A stretch of 10,197 nucleotides of DNA from Chloroflexota bacterium (GCA_016196905.1 JACPWV010000106.1:1-10197); one strand, 5' to 3'; positions 1 to 9,130 are shown, counted from the first letter of the stretch. A program made the numbers and translations. The notes: generated from the letters alone by a model not told the origin.

Positions 1-819
1 GTGATCCCCTTCGGTCGCGGGATGTACGCGGTGGATCTCAACATCGGCTTTCTGTACATCGCGGCCGTCTCGGGCGGGACCACCATCCCGGTGCTGATGG
101 CTGGCTGGGCCTCGCGCAACAAGTACGCGCTGCTGGGTGCTATGCGCGCTGTAGCTCAACTCATCGCCTATGAGATCCCCCAGGTCCTCTCCATCGTGGG
201 CGTCTTGCTCCTGGCCGGCTCCCTGTCCCTGGTCAGTATCACCCAAGGCCAGCGTAGCTTGTGGTACGTGGTGCTACAGCCAGTGGGGTTCCTGATCTTT
301 CTGCTAAGCTCCATGGCCGAGCTGGAGAGAAAGCCCTTCGACATCCCCGAGGCGGAATCGGAGATCGTGGCTGGCTATCACATCGAGTACAGTGGGATGA
401 AATTTGCCATGTTCTATCTGGTCATTTTCTTTAACCCCTTCCTGGTTTCCATGATCGCGGTGGCCCTCTTCCTGGGAGGCTGGGAGGGCCCGCTTCTCCC
501 CGGCTATGTTTGGTTCCTGCTCAAATCCACCTTGGTCCTCTTCGTGATCATGTGGCTGAGCGCCACCGTCCCCCGTCTACGCGTGGACCAGTTGATGGGC
601 TTCGCCTGGAAGGTGCTGGTTCCCCTCTCGTTGGTGAATCTGCTCCTCACCGGGCTGATCCGAGCGCTGGCCCGGGACCTGAAGCTTCCGCTGATACCCG
701 ATCAGTTGCTTCTCTTCCTGGGTGCCAATGCCCTGATGATCGTCGGCACCAGCCTGGTTCACCTGCTCTACGCGCACCGCGGGAGGGCACAGGCCCCCGC
801 GTCGGTGACGGCTTCCTGA
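1..819 (+). CDS. nuoH: NADH-quinone oxidoreductase subunit H (NuoH), 5' truncated by the window
   Basis: NuoH is the membrane subunit of respiratory complex I that forms most of the quinone chamber where the peripheral arm docks. The visible 272 codons are its C-terminal part. The GTG at position 1 is best read as an internal valine, because the family has roughly 90 more residues upstream (E. coli NuoH is about 325 aa). Conserved blocks are visible: DLNIG (residues 12-16 of this fragment), NKYALLG (40-46), the acidic quinone-site loop with FDIPEAESEIVAGYHIEYSG (113-132), and LSATVPRLRVDQLMGFAWK (186-204). Hydrophobic segments alternate between these loops. It ends in TGA 13 bases before nuoJ, so nuoI, usual between nuoH and nuoJ, is missing here. 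The tail after the last membrane span is short and Ala/Gly/Arg-rich. Family assignment is very secure. Confidence 0.97.
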   Translation: MIPFGRGMYAVDLNIGFLYIAAVSGGTTIPVLMAGWASRNKYALLGAMRAVAQLIAYEIPQVLSIVGVLLLAGSLSLVSITQGQRSLWYVVLQPVGFLIFLLSSMAELERKPFDIPEAESEIVAGYHIEYSGMKFAMFYLVIFFNPFLVSMIAVALFLGGWEGPLLPGYVWFLLKSTLVLFVIMWLSATVPRLRVDQLMGFAWKVLVPLSLVNLLLTGLIRALARDLKLPLIPDQLLLFLGANALMIVGTSLVHLLYAHRGRAQAPASVTAS

Positions 820-832
820 GATCCCCCCCGCC

Positions 833-1384
833 ATGGAGTTCACTCAAGTTACTTTCTTCCTCATCGCTGGCGGGATCGTGGCCACCGCCGTGGGCGTGGT
901 CACCCTGCGCAATATCTTCCACGCTGCGCTTCTGTTGATCGCCTGCTTCGGCGGGGTGGCTGCCCTCTACGTGCTGTTGGAGGCCCCCTTCCTGGCTGGG
1001 GTGCAGGTGCTCATCTACATCGGAGCCATCTCCGTCCTGATCCTTTTCGGGATCATGCTCACCGAGCGGGTGATGCAGCCCGAACAGACCGCCCGCAACG
1101 AGCAGTGGTGGTTAGTGCTCATCGTCATGGCCCTGTTGGCCTCGGCGTTGGCCTTCCTGCTGGCCAGCGCCCCCTGGCCGATCAGCGACCAGCCGCTGAT
1201 CCCCGATCAGATTGCGGGGCTGGGCGTGGACTTCCTCACCACCTACGTGCTGCCCTTCGAAGTCGCCTCCTTGCTCCTCCTGATGGCCCTCTTGGGAGCG
1301 GTCATCATCGCCCGCGAACGGGGCCCGGAGGAGATGGAAATGGAGAAGCGGCCTGCGGGCGACCCCGCGGAGCGTGCGCCATGA
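833..1384 (+). CDS. nuoJ: NADH-quinone oxidoreductase subunit J (NuoJ)
   Basis: NuoJ is a small membrane subunit of complex I that lies between the quinone module and the pumps. Its third helix is thought to flex during coupling. The product is 183 aa, almost the same as E. coli NuoJ. Diagnostic segments are [19 protein letters not shown] (29-47), [20 protein letters not shown] (57-76, the conserved flexible helix) and [20 protein letters not shown] (138-157). About five hydrophobic spans can be drawn. The C-terminal tail (162-183) is charged and hydrophilic. The ATG at 833 lies 13 bases after the nuoH stop and no clear Shine-Dalgarno precedes it (the spacer is C-rich), so translation probably relies on coupling from nuoH. 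Its TGA overlaps the nuoK start codon as ATGA at 1381-1384. Confidence 0.96.
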   Translation: MEFTQVTFFLIAGGIVATAVGVVTLRNIFHAALLLIACFGGVAALYVLLEAPFLAGVQVLIYIGAISVLILFGIMLTERVMQPEQTARNEQWWLVLIVMALLASALAFLLASAPWPISDQPLIPDQIAGLGVDFLTTYVLPFEVASLLLLMALLGAVIIARERGPEEMEMEKRPAGDPAERAP

Positions 1385-1689
1385 TCCCCCTGAGCTGGTA
1401 CTTGGCCCTGGGAGCGATCCTTTTCTCCGTCGGCCTCTACGGTGCCCTGGCCCGCCGCAACGCGGTGGCGGTCCTGATGGGGATCGAGCTGATGCTCAAC
1501 GCGGTCAACATCAACCTGGTCGCCTTTTGGCGCTACCTGACCCCTCAGGTGCTCATCGGCCAAGTGTTCGCCGTCTTCGTCATCACCGTGGCCGCCGCCG
1601 AGGTGGCCCTGGGGCTGGCCCTGGTCATCGCCATCTACCGCCAGCGCCGCACCATCAACGTGGAGGAGATCAACCTCCTCAAAGGTTGA
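1381..1689 (+). CDS. nuoK: NADH-quinone oxidoreductase subunit K (NuoK)
   Basis: NuoK is the MrpC-like three-helix membrane subunit of complex I that links the quinone module to the antiporter-like pumps. The start is the ATG that shares ATGA with the nuoJ stop. An upstream in-frame extension exists inside nuoJ but is only a shadow of that gene. The product is 102 aa, the usual family length. The two membrane glutamates essential for coupling in E. coli (E36 and E72) are present as E36 in [11 protein letters not shown] (34-44) and E74 in [11 protein letters not shown] (71-81). Three hydrophobic spans are visible, at about 3-23, 27-49 and 60-86. The C-terminus EEINLLKG is typical of the family. 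The nuoL start follows the stop after 3 bases. Confidence 0.97.
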   Translation: MIPLSWYLALGAILFSVGLYGALARRNAVAVLMGIELMLNAVNINLVAFWRYLTPQVLIGQVFAVFVITVAAAEVALGLALVIAIYRQRRTINVEEINLLKG

Positions 1690-1692
1690 ACC

Positions 1693-3812
<2,120 letters not shown>

Positions 3813-3816
<4 letters not shown>

Positions 3817-5378
3817 CCATCCCCTATCTGTCCCTGATCACCCTGGCGCCCCTGGCGGGGGCCATCCTGTCGCTGTTCATCCCTCGCCAACGCGAGGGGG
3901 CCATCAAGTGGTTCTCCATCCTGGTCAGCCTAGTGCCGCTGGCGCTTTCGGCCTACCTGTGGGTGAGCTACGACGCCACGCTAGGGGGACCCCAATTCGA
4001 AGAGAGATACGACTGGATCCCTGCCATCAATGTAGAATATCGGATGGGGGTGGATGGGCTCAGTGTGCCGCTGATTTTCCTGACCGCGCTATTGACCACG
4101 CTCTCACTCTACTACTCGGCTTTCACCATCCAAGAGCGGATCAAAGAATATTGCGCCTTATTCCTGCTCCTCGAGACGGGGATGATCGGCGTCTTCACCT
4201 CCCTGAACTACTTCCTCTTCTATATCTTCTGGGAGGTGGGCCTGGTCCCCATGTACTTTATCATCGGGGTATGGGGCGGCCCGCGCCGCGAGTACGCCGC
4301 CATCAAGTTCTTCCTCTATACGCTAGCGGGGAGCGTGCTGATGCTGTTGGCCATCCTGGCCATGTTCTTCGCCAAGGGGAGTTTCGACATCCTGAGACTG
4401 CAGCAGGAGCTCCGACCGTTCACCGACGACTTCTTCCTGCAGAGCCTGGCCTTCTGGGCCTTCTTTCTGGCCTTCGCCATCAAGGTGCCCCTGTGGCCTT
4501 TCCATACCTGGCTGCCCGACGCCCACGTGGAGGCCCCCACCGCCGGCAGTGTCCTCTTGGCAGGCATCCTACTCAAGCTGGGGGGCTATGGCTTCTTCCG
4601 TATTCTGCTGCCCACCTTCCCGCAGGCCTTCCATACCTTCGCCATCCCCATCGCCTTGATGGCCCTCATGAGCATCGTCTACGGCGCGCTGGTGTCGATG
4701 GCCCAGTGGGACTTGAAAAAGCTCATCGCTTACTCTTCGGTAAACCACATGGGGTACGTCATATTGGGGTTGGCCGCCGCTGCGCTGCTCACCCCGGTAG
4801 GGCTCGCCGCGGGTAGCTCGGCTGCCCCAGCCGCGGCGACGGAGATCCTCAACAGCAAGGTGATGGCCCTCAACGGCGGCGTGCTGGAGATGTTCAACCA
4901 CGGGGTCATCACCGGTGGGATGTTCTTTTTGGTGGGCATCATCTACGAGCGCACCCACACCCGCCAGCTGCGGGAGTTCGGCGGTCTGGGCTCCCAGATC
5001 CCGCTCTACTACGCGGTGATGACCACCACCGCCTTGGCCTCCCTGGGACTGCCTGGACTGGCCGGCTTCGTCAGCGAGTTCCTCATCTTCCGCGGCTCGT
5101 TGCCCCTGATCACCCCCATCGCGGTGATCGCCATCAGCGGCATCCTGATCACTGCGGCTTTCCTCCTATGGAAGGTGATCCAACTCATGTTCTTGGGGCC
5201 ACTGAATGCCAAGTGGACGGGCTTGCCGGACATGGACCGCTTCGAGCTGATCACCATGGCCCCGCTGATCTTCTTGATGGTGCTCTTCGGCCTCTATCCG
5301 GCGCCTATCCTCACCATGGTGAACAAAGCCATGAGCGATCTGTTCAGTATCGTTCCCGTGGTGGCCGGACTCTTTTAA
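3813..5378 (+). CDS. nuoM: NADH-quinone oxidoreductase subunit M (NuoM), middle proton pump
   Basis: NuoM is an antiporter-like proton-pumping subunit located between NuoL and NuoN. The ATG overlaps the nuoL stop and has a good Shine-Dalgarno. The product is 521 aa (E. coli about 509). Functional residues are visible: E141 in FWEVGLVPMYFIIG, K224 in IKVPLWPFHTWLPDAH (223-238), the block VEAPTAGSVLLAGILLKLGG (239-258) with K255, H363 in MFNHGVITGG, and E422 in the last pump channel (FVSEFLIF). The opening MGVDGLSVPLIFLT (78-91) is also characteristic. Between NHMG (311-314) and NGGVLEM (354-360) there is an Ala-rich stretch, about 25 residues longer than I recall for E. coli, that probably enlarges a loop. 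TAA at 5376-5378 is followed 12 bases later by the nuoN start. Confidence 0.97.
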
Positions 5379-5393
5379 AGGGAGGCCCGCTTG
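5379..5393 (+). promoter_or_regulatory. Strong Shine-Dalgarno deciding the TTG start of nuoN
   Basis: GGAGG at 5381-5385, directly after the nuoM TAA, is followed by a five-base spacer and TTG at 5391. No ATG or GTG lies nearby in the nuoN frame, and the family N-terminus (PDLETLQLLGPELAL) begins exactly here. TTG is therefore the likely initiator, with the strong site compensating for the weak codon. Confidence 0.75.
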
Positions 5394-6848
5394 CCTGACC
5401 TGGAGACGCTGCAGCTCCTGGGCCCTGAGCTGGCCTTGACGGGGATCGCCCTGCTGATCTTCGTCCTCGATCTCTTCCTCAAGCGCCGGGAGGATATCCT
5501 GGGCTGGCTGGCCCTGGCCGGGATGATCGCCACCGTCTTGATCAGTCTGCCCCTGGCCATCCAGAGCCGCACCATTCTCTCCGGAATGCTGGCGGTGGAT
5601 CCCCTCGCAGTCTACTTCAAGATCATCGCCGCGCTGACCACCGCCCTGGTGCTCATGGCCTCTGTGGATTACCTCCGCACGCGCAGTGCCTACCGCGGCG
5701 AGTTCTACGGCCTGATGGTGCTGGCCACCCTCTCCATGACCTTGTTGGCGGCCTCCACCGATCTGATCATGATCTTCATCTCCCTGGAGTTTCTGAGCCT
5801 GACTTCTTATGTCCTGGTAGGCTACCTGCGCCACGACTGGCTGTCCACCGAGGGGGGTCTCAAGTACCTGCTGTACGGCGCGGTCACTACCGCCATCACT
5901 CTCTATGGGATGTCCCTGGTCTACGGAGTCACGGGCAGCACCAGCCTGGAGGCCATCGCGCAGGCGCTGGCCGACCCAGCCAACCCCATGGCGCAGAATC
6001 AAGCCATCTTACTGCCTTCCCTCATCTTCGTGCTGGCTGGCTTCGCCTTCAAGATCTCGCTGGTCCCCTTTCACCAGTGGACGCCAGATGCCTATGAGGG
6101 CGCACCCATCCCCGTGGCGGCCTTTCTCTCGGTGGGCCCCAAGGCCGCTGGCTTCGCCATCCTGCTGCGCACCTTGCTGGTGGCCTTCCCCAGCCTGCAG
6201 GTGGATTGGATCGCTGTGCTCAGCGGCATCGCTGTGGTGACCATGACCTTCGGCAACCTGGTGGCCATCCAACAGCGCAACATCAAGCGCCTCCTGGCCT
6301 ACTCCAGCATCTCCCAGGCGGGCTACATCCTGCTGGGGGTGATCGCCTTCTGGGTCGGGTTCGGCACCCCGGGGGTGTTGATCTACGTGTTGGCTTATCT
6401 CTTTACCAACCTAGGGGCCTTCATCGTGGTGGTGGCCTTCTCCCACCTCACCGGTTCGGATGACATCCACGACTACGCCGGGCTGGTGCGGCGCGCGCCC
6501 TTTTTGGCCTTGGCCCTGGTGGTCTTTTTCATGTCCCTGGCAGGCATCCCACCCACCGGCGGCTTCTTGGGCAAGCTGTACGTCTTCGGGGCCGCCATCC
6601 AAGCGGGATTTTGGCCCCTGGCGGTGGCGGGCGTGCTCAATAGCGTCGTCTCCCTCTACTACTACTTCGGCGTGGTGCGACAGATGTTCTTCCTGCCCCC
6701 CAAACCGCCCCTCAGCCTGCCGGTCCCCCGCGCCCTCCTAGCGGCCATCGTCATCAGCCTGGCCGGCACGCTGATCATGGGGATCTACCCGCAGCCTTTC
6801 ATCGAGCTAGCCACTGACTCGGTGGCCATCGTGGGGCAACTGCCCTAA
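5391..6848 (+). CDS. nuoN: NADH-quinone oxidoreductase subunit N (NuoN), proximal proton pump
   Basis: NuoN is the antiporter-like subunit of complex I nearest the quinone module. The product is 485 aa, the same length as E. coli NuoN, and the essential residues fall at almost the same positions: E133 in SLEFLSLTSYVLVGY (131-145), K221 in FKISLVPFHQWTPDAYEGAP (220-239), K251 in VGPKAAGFA, and the final-channel lysine K395 in GGFLGKLYVF. The blocks NIKRLLAYSSISQAGY (297-312) and MSLAGIPPTGGFLGK (381-395) are family signatures. About fourteen hydrophobic spans are visible. It starts at TTG 5391 behind a strong GGAGG. It is the last complex I gene of the cluster. The 207-base gap that follows and the unrelated murE mark the end of the operon, although I see no clear terminator. 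Confidence 0.97.
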   Translation: MPDLETLQLLGPELALTGIALLIFVLDLFLKRREDILGWLALAGMIATVLISLPLAIQSRTILSGMLAVDPLAVYFKIIAALTTALVLMASVDYLRTRSAYRGEFYGLMVLATLSMTLLAASTDLIMIFISLEFLSLTSYVLVGYLRHDWLSTEGGLKYLLYGAVTTAITLYGMSLVYGVTGSTSLEAIAQALADPANPMAQNQAILLPSLIFVLAGFAFKISLVPFHQWTPDAYEGAPIPVAAFLSVGPKAAGFAILLRTLLVAFPSLQVDWIAVLSGIAVVTMTFGNLVAIQQRNIKRLLAYSSISQAGYILLGVIAFWVGFGTPGVLIYVLAYLFTNLGAFIVVVAFSHLTGSDDIHDYAGLVRRAPFLALALVVFFMSLAGIPPTGGFLGKLYVFGAAIQAGFWPLAVAGVLNSVVSLYYYFGVVRQMFFLPPKPPLSLPVPRALLAAIVISLAGTLIMGIYPQPFIELATDSVAIVGQLP

Positions 6849-7055
6849 CTTTGCCCTGCGGTCCACATCGATATAAACCATCGCCCTTGGCTGGATCCCT
6901 CTCCCCGAACGACTAAAGCATCATCAGCCCGTTTCGGCAACGAGATCGCCTGCCACCCTCCGTCCATGGGCGCGGCGCCTCCGCTATTTCCGAAGACCCC
7001 CCGGAGCCCTGCTGTGCTATACTAAGAAAACTCTGTGCCAGGAGCTGGCCACCTG
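6849..7055 (+). other. Spacer between nuoN and the Mur ligase gene
   Basis: This 207-base stretch has no convincing gene. I found no hairpin followed by a T-run, so nuoN transcripts may read into the Mur ligase gene or end by a factor-dependent route. It contains an extended -10 element near its end, a weaker TATAAA at 6872-6877 with TTGCCC 15 bases upstream, and an odd-centred palindrome GGCGC-G-GCGCC at 6969-6979. The role of the palindrome is unknown. Confidence 0.5.
7015..7023 (+). promoter_or_regulatory. Extended -10 promoter element upstream of the Mur ligase gene
   Basis: TGC-TATACT matches the sigma70-type extended -10 (TGN-TATAAT) in five of six hexamer bases plus the TG. No good -35 lies 16-18 bases upstream (GACCCC), which extended -10 promoters tolerate. 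Predicted initiation is near 7030, about 25 bases before the preferred ATG at 7056. This is a motif match only. Confidence 0.45.
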
Positions 7056-8555
7056 ATGCGCCTCTCGAAACTGGCCGCGGCCCTGCCGCAAGTGCTGAAG
7101 CACAGCGGCCCGGCGATCGATCCGGAAATCGCTCGCATCGTCTACGACTCGCGAGAGGTCTCCCCAGAAGACCTGTTCGTGGCGGTGCGCGGCACCCGCG
7201 ACGACGGCCATCGCTATCTGGGCGATGCTCTCCAGCGAGGCGCTGTCGCCCTGGTGGTGGAGACCCCGCCGGCGAAGACTCCCGTCCCCACCCTGGTGGT
7301 CCCCGATTCGCGCAAAGCCCTGGCCCACCTCGCTGCGGCCTGGCATGGCTATCCTTCCCTTCACATGCGCATCGTCGGCGTGACCGGCACCGACGGCAAG
7401 ACCACCACCGCCAGCATGATCCGGACCATCTTCCAACGTGCGGGATATCCCACCGGGCTGATCACCAGCGTCGGCGCTGATGTGGGCGGGCGAGAGATCG
7501 ACACCGGCCTGCACACCACCACCCCGGATGCCCCCCAGGTGCAGGCGCTGCTGGCAGAGATGGTGGCCCACGGCTGCGAGTACGCCGTGTTGGAAGCCAC
7601 CTCCCACGGCCTGGCCCAAGATCGGCTGGAGGCCTGCCACTTCGATGTGGCGGTGCTCACCAATCTGACTCACGAGCACCTGGACTATCACGGCACCTTC
7701 GCCAAGTATCGGGCTGCCAAGGGCCGTTTGTTCGAATACCTGAGCGTTACCCAACGCAAATCGGAGGTGCTCAAGGTGGCGGTGATCAACGCCGACGATC
7801 CCTCCGCAGCCTACTTCGAGGACTACCCGGCCGATCTTCAATTGGCCTACGGGTTGCGCGAGCCAGCCCAGGTCATGGCTACCAATATGGCACCGACCCC
7901 CAACGGAATCCGTTTCGAGGCCTTCACCCCCTCCGGCGATTTCCCCCTCGAACTGCCCCTCCCGGGCGAGTTCAACGTGCGCAATGCGCTGGCATCTATT
8001 GCCGTGGCGATTAGCCAAAACATCGACCCGCCCGTCATCCAGGAGGCGCTGCGCCGCTTCCCGGGGGTGGTGGGGCGGCTGGAGCGCATCGCGCTGGAGC
8101 CTTTTCGGGTGATCATCGATTTCGCCCACACCCCCCATTCCCTGGAGCAGGCCCTCCAGGCCGTCCGCCCCATGGGCGCTGGAAAATTGTGGGTGGTGTT
8201 CGGGTGTGCCGGGCTGCGCGACCGCGAGAAGCGGCCCGTGATGGGGGAGAGCGCGGGGCGGCTGGCTGATCGGGTGGTGATCACCGCCGAGGATCCGCGC
8301 ACCGAGAGCCTGGAGGAGATCTGTGCACAGATCGAGAAGGGATGTCGCAGAGCGGGTCGAGTAGCAGAAGCCGATTATTGGATCATCGGCGATCGGGCCC
8401 AGGCCATTGGCTTCGCCATTGAAAAGGCTCAGCCGGGCGATCTGGTGCTGATCACCGGTAAAGGCCACGAAAAGTCGATGTGCTTCGGGACCAGCGAATA
8501 TCCCTGGAGCGACCATGAGGTGGCGAGGGAGGCTTTGGCGCGACTCAAGACTTGA
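7056..8555 (+). CDS. murE: MurE-type UDP-N-acetylmuramyl-tripeptide synthetase
   Basis: This is a cytoplasmic ATP-dependent ligase that adds the third, usually diamino, amino acid to UDP-MurNAc-L-Ala-D-Glu in peptidoglycan synthesis. The three Mur-ligase domains are visible: an N-terminal UDP-binding part with VYDSREVSPEDLFVAV (29-44), a central ATPase with P-loop GVTGTDGKTTT (108-118), SHGLAQDRL (183-191), THEHLDYHGT (205-214) and the carbamylated-lysine site AAKGRLF (220-226), and a C-terminal domain with FAHTPHSLE (356-364), FGCAGLRDREKRPVMGE (382-398) and GKGHE (468-472). The specificity motif is EDPR (412-415) instead of the DNPR of meso-diaminopimelate enzymes, so another diamino acid such as lysine or ornithine is plausible. 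ATG 7056 (499 aa) fits the family opening and has AGGAG at 7040-7044. GTG 7035 would add seven residues. No other mur gene adjoins it in the window. Confidence 0.9.
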   Translation: MRLSKLAAALPQVLKHSGPAIDPEIARIVYDSREVSPEDLFVAVRGTRDDGHRYLGDALQRGAVALVVETPPAKTPVPTLVVPDSRKALAHLAAAWHGYPSLHMRIVGVTGTDGKTTTASMIRTIFQRAGYPTGLITSVGADVGGREIDTGLHTTTPDAPQVQALLAEMVAHGCEYAVLEATSHGLAQDRLEACHFDVAVLTNLTHEHLDYHGTFAKYRAAKGRLFEYLSVTQRKSEVLKVAVINADDPSAAYFEDYPADLQLAYGLREPAQVMATNMAPTPNGIRFEAFTPSGDFPLELPLPGEFNVRNALASIAVAISQNIDPPVIQEALRRFPGVVGRLERIALEPFRVIIDFAHTPHSLEQALQAVRPMGAGKLWVVFGCAGLRDREKRPVMGESAGRLADRVVITAEDPRTESLEEICAQIEKGCRRAGRVAEADYWIIGDRAQAIGFAIEKAQPGDLVLITGKGHEKSMCFGTSEYPWSDHEVAREALARLKT

Positions 8556-8709
8556 GTCTCTACGACCGTTCCTCGACCCGAAAGTCCGGGGGGCGATCAA
8601 TCCCCACCATTTCGCAATCAGCGGATGTATCGAGCGCTACAGAACTTCGGGCGGGGACGTTCTACCCTAGAACCGCTACCCATCCACAACAGAAGGGGGG
8701 TGATAAACC
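8556..8709 (+). other. Spacer before the 71-aa gene
   Basis: This is 154 bases with no convincing gene. It holds a weak G-run/C-run hairpin near 8588-8605 without a T-tract, and a short palindrome TTCTA-CCC-TAGAA at 8660-8672. I see no confident promoter. The 71-aa gene may be transcribed from the Mur ligase promoter or from a promoter that does not match the sigma70 consensus. Confidence 0.4.
8691..8704 (+). promoter_or_regulatory. Extra-long Shine-Dalgarno for the 71-aa gene
   Basis: AGGGGGGTGAT at 8694-8704 can pair along eleven positions with the anti-Shine-Dalgarno end of 16S rRNA (complement AAGGAGGTGAT), counting two G-U pairs. It ends five bases before the ATG at 8710, with the G-core nine bases away. 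This points to very efficient initiation and strongly supports the small gene as real. Confidence 0.75.
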
Positions 8710-8925
8710 ATGCAGCTGAGCGAGGCCCAGCGCGAGCTGATAACGGAGCACATCCAAGGCCACCTCGACTACCCTGCCGCCAAGAAGGCACTACTGGAGG
8801 CCTGCAACAACATCGAAGAGGTTACTGCCGAGACGCGCCAGTGGGTGGCCCAGAACCTTCCCGATCGCACTTACAACTCGGCCGAGGACGTGCTGCACGC
8901 GCTGAACCTGCCCCACGCGCACTGA
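8710..8925 (+). CDS. Small protein of unknown function (71 aa)
   Basis: I do not recognise this family. The product is a small, soluble, acidic protein with no signal peptide or membrane segment. It looks almost wholly helical: a first helix around SEAQRELITEHIQGHLD (4-20), a second at PAAKKALLEACNNIEEV (22-38), a third at AETRQWVAQNL (40-50), then a short turn and SAEDVLHALNL (57-67). One cysteine (C32) is present. The sequence ends in PHAH. Its codon use and GC match the Mur ligase and nuo genes, so it appears native to the genome. An exceptionally strong ribosome site before it and a strong terminator after it argue for a real, possibly highly expressed gene. A DNA-, RNA- or protein-binding helical bundle would fit the shape, but nothing in the sequence shows a function. 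Confidence 0.75.
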   Translation: MQLSEAQRELITEHIQGHLDYPAAKKALLEACNNIEEVTAETRQWVAQNLPDRTYNSAEDVLHALNLPHAH

Positions 8926-8967
8926 TCACCGTTGCCACATATACTTCACCATAATATTCTGGTGATG

Positions 8968-9001
8968 CCCGGGAGGGGCTTGTCCCCTCCCGGGGATTTT
9001 T
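8968..9001 (+). terminator. Strong intrinsic terminator after the 71-aa gene
   Basis: A perfect 11-bp GC-rich stem, CCCGGGAGGGG (8968-8978) with CCCCTCCCGGG (8984-8994), closes a CTTGT loop and is followed by GA and TTTTT (8997-9001). The opposite strand has no T-run after the stem, so it acts on + transcripts. A second, weaker hairpin TCACCA/TGGTGA (8946-8951 with 8960-8965) lies just upstream. Confidence 0.9.
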
Positions 9002-9009
9002 GGTATCAT
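8980..9009 (+). promoter_or_regulatory. Candidate promoter overlapping the terminator
   Basis: TTGTCC (8980-8985, in the terminator loop and stem) and TATCAT (9004-9009) are 18 bases apart, and the second is preceded by TG at 9001-9002, giving an extended -10. Matches to the sigma70 consensus are four of six and five of six. Predicted initiation is near 9016, upstream of the unknown gene pair. This is a motif match only. Confidence 0.4.
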
Positions 9010-9010
9010 G

Positions 9011-9114
9011 GTTGGTGAATTTTCCCCAGAGCAATCTTGTGAATCTCGGTCGCCCAAGGCTGTGAAAGACGTTCCTCAGCGGCAGGTCTTCAGGCCTTAG
9101 GGCTATTCACCAAC
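9011..9114 (+). promoter_or_regulatory. Possible structured leader before the unknown gene pair
   Basis: GTTGGTGAAT (9011-9020) and ATTCACCAAC (9105-9114) are perfect 10-base complements that could close a 104-base domain. Inside, CCCAAGGC (9053-9060) can pair with GCCTTAGGG (9094-9102) with one bulged A, and AAGAC (9066-9070) with GTCTT (9086-9090), leaving an apical loop of 15 bases and an open strand 9021-9052. The domain ends directly before the putative ribosome site and TTG start of the next gene. It matches no riboswitch class I know. A conflict is that the promoter motif predicts initiation inside the left arm. Confidence 0.35.
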
Positions 9115-9130
9115 GAGGTAGGTATCTCCC

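Larger units (their letters stand above)
8945..9112. repeat. Four copies of the TTCACCA heptamer in alternating orientation
   Basis: TTCACCA occurs at 8945-8951 and 9106-9112 on the + strand. Its complement occurs as TGGTGAA at 9013-9019, and with one mismatch as TGGTGAT at 8960-8966. They form two inverted pairs, one tight around the centre of an AT-rich spacer and one 87 bases apart. They could be operator half-sites for a regulator of the downstream gene pair or arms of RNA hairpins. Confidence 0.5.

Noticed and set aside
6851..6877. TTGCCC and TATAAA as a promoter just after nuoN
   Set aside because: The spacing is only 15 bases and the -35 is weak. The extended -10 at 7015-7023 is a better candidate for the Mur ligase gene.
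6969..6979. GGCGC-G-GCGCC palindrome as a terminator of the nuo operon
   Set aside because: The centre is one base, too short for an RNA hairpin loop, and no T-run follows.
7017..8600. A 527-codon open frame on the - strand covering the whole Mur ligase gene
   Set aside because: It mirrors a gene with clear Mur-ligase motifs, has shadow-like composition (Gly/His/Gln-rich) and no recognisable domain. Long antisense frames are expected in GC-rich coding DNA.
8625..8954. A 109-codon + frame overlapping the 71-aa gene in another phase
   Set aside because: It has no ribosome site and a Pro/Arg/Ala-rich shadow composition. The 71-aa frame has an outstanding ribosome site.
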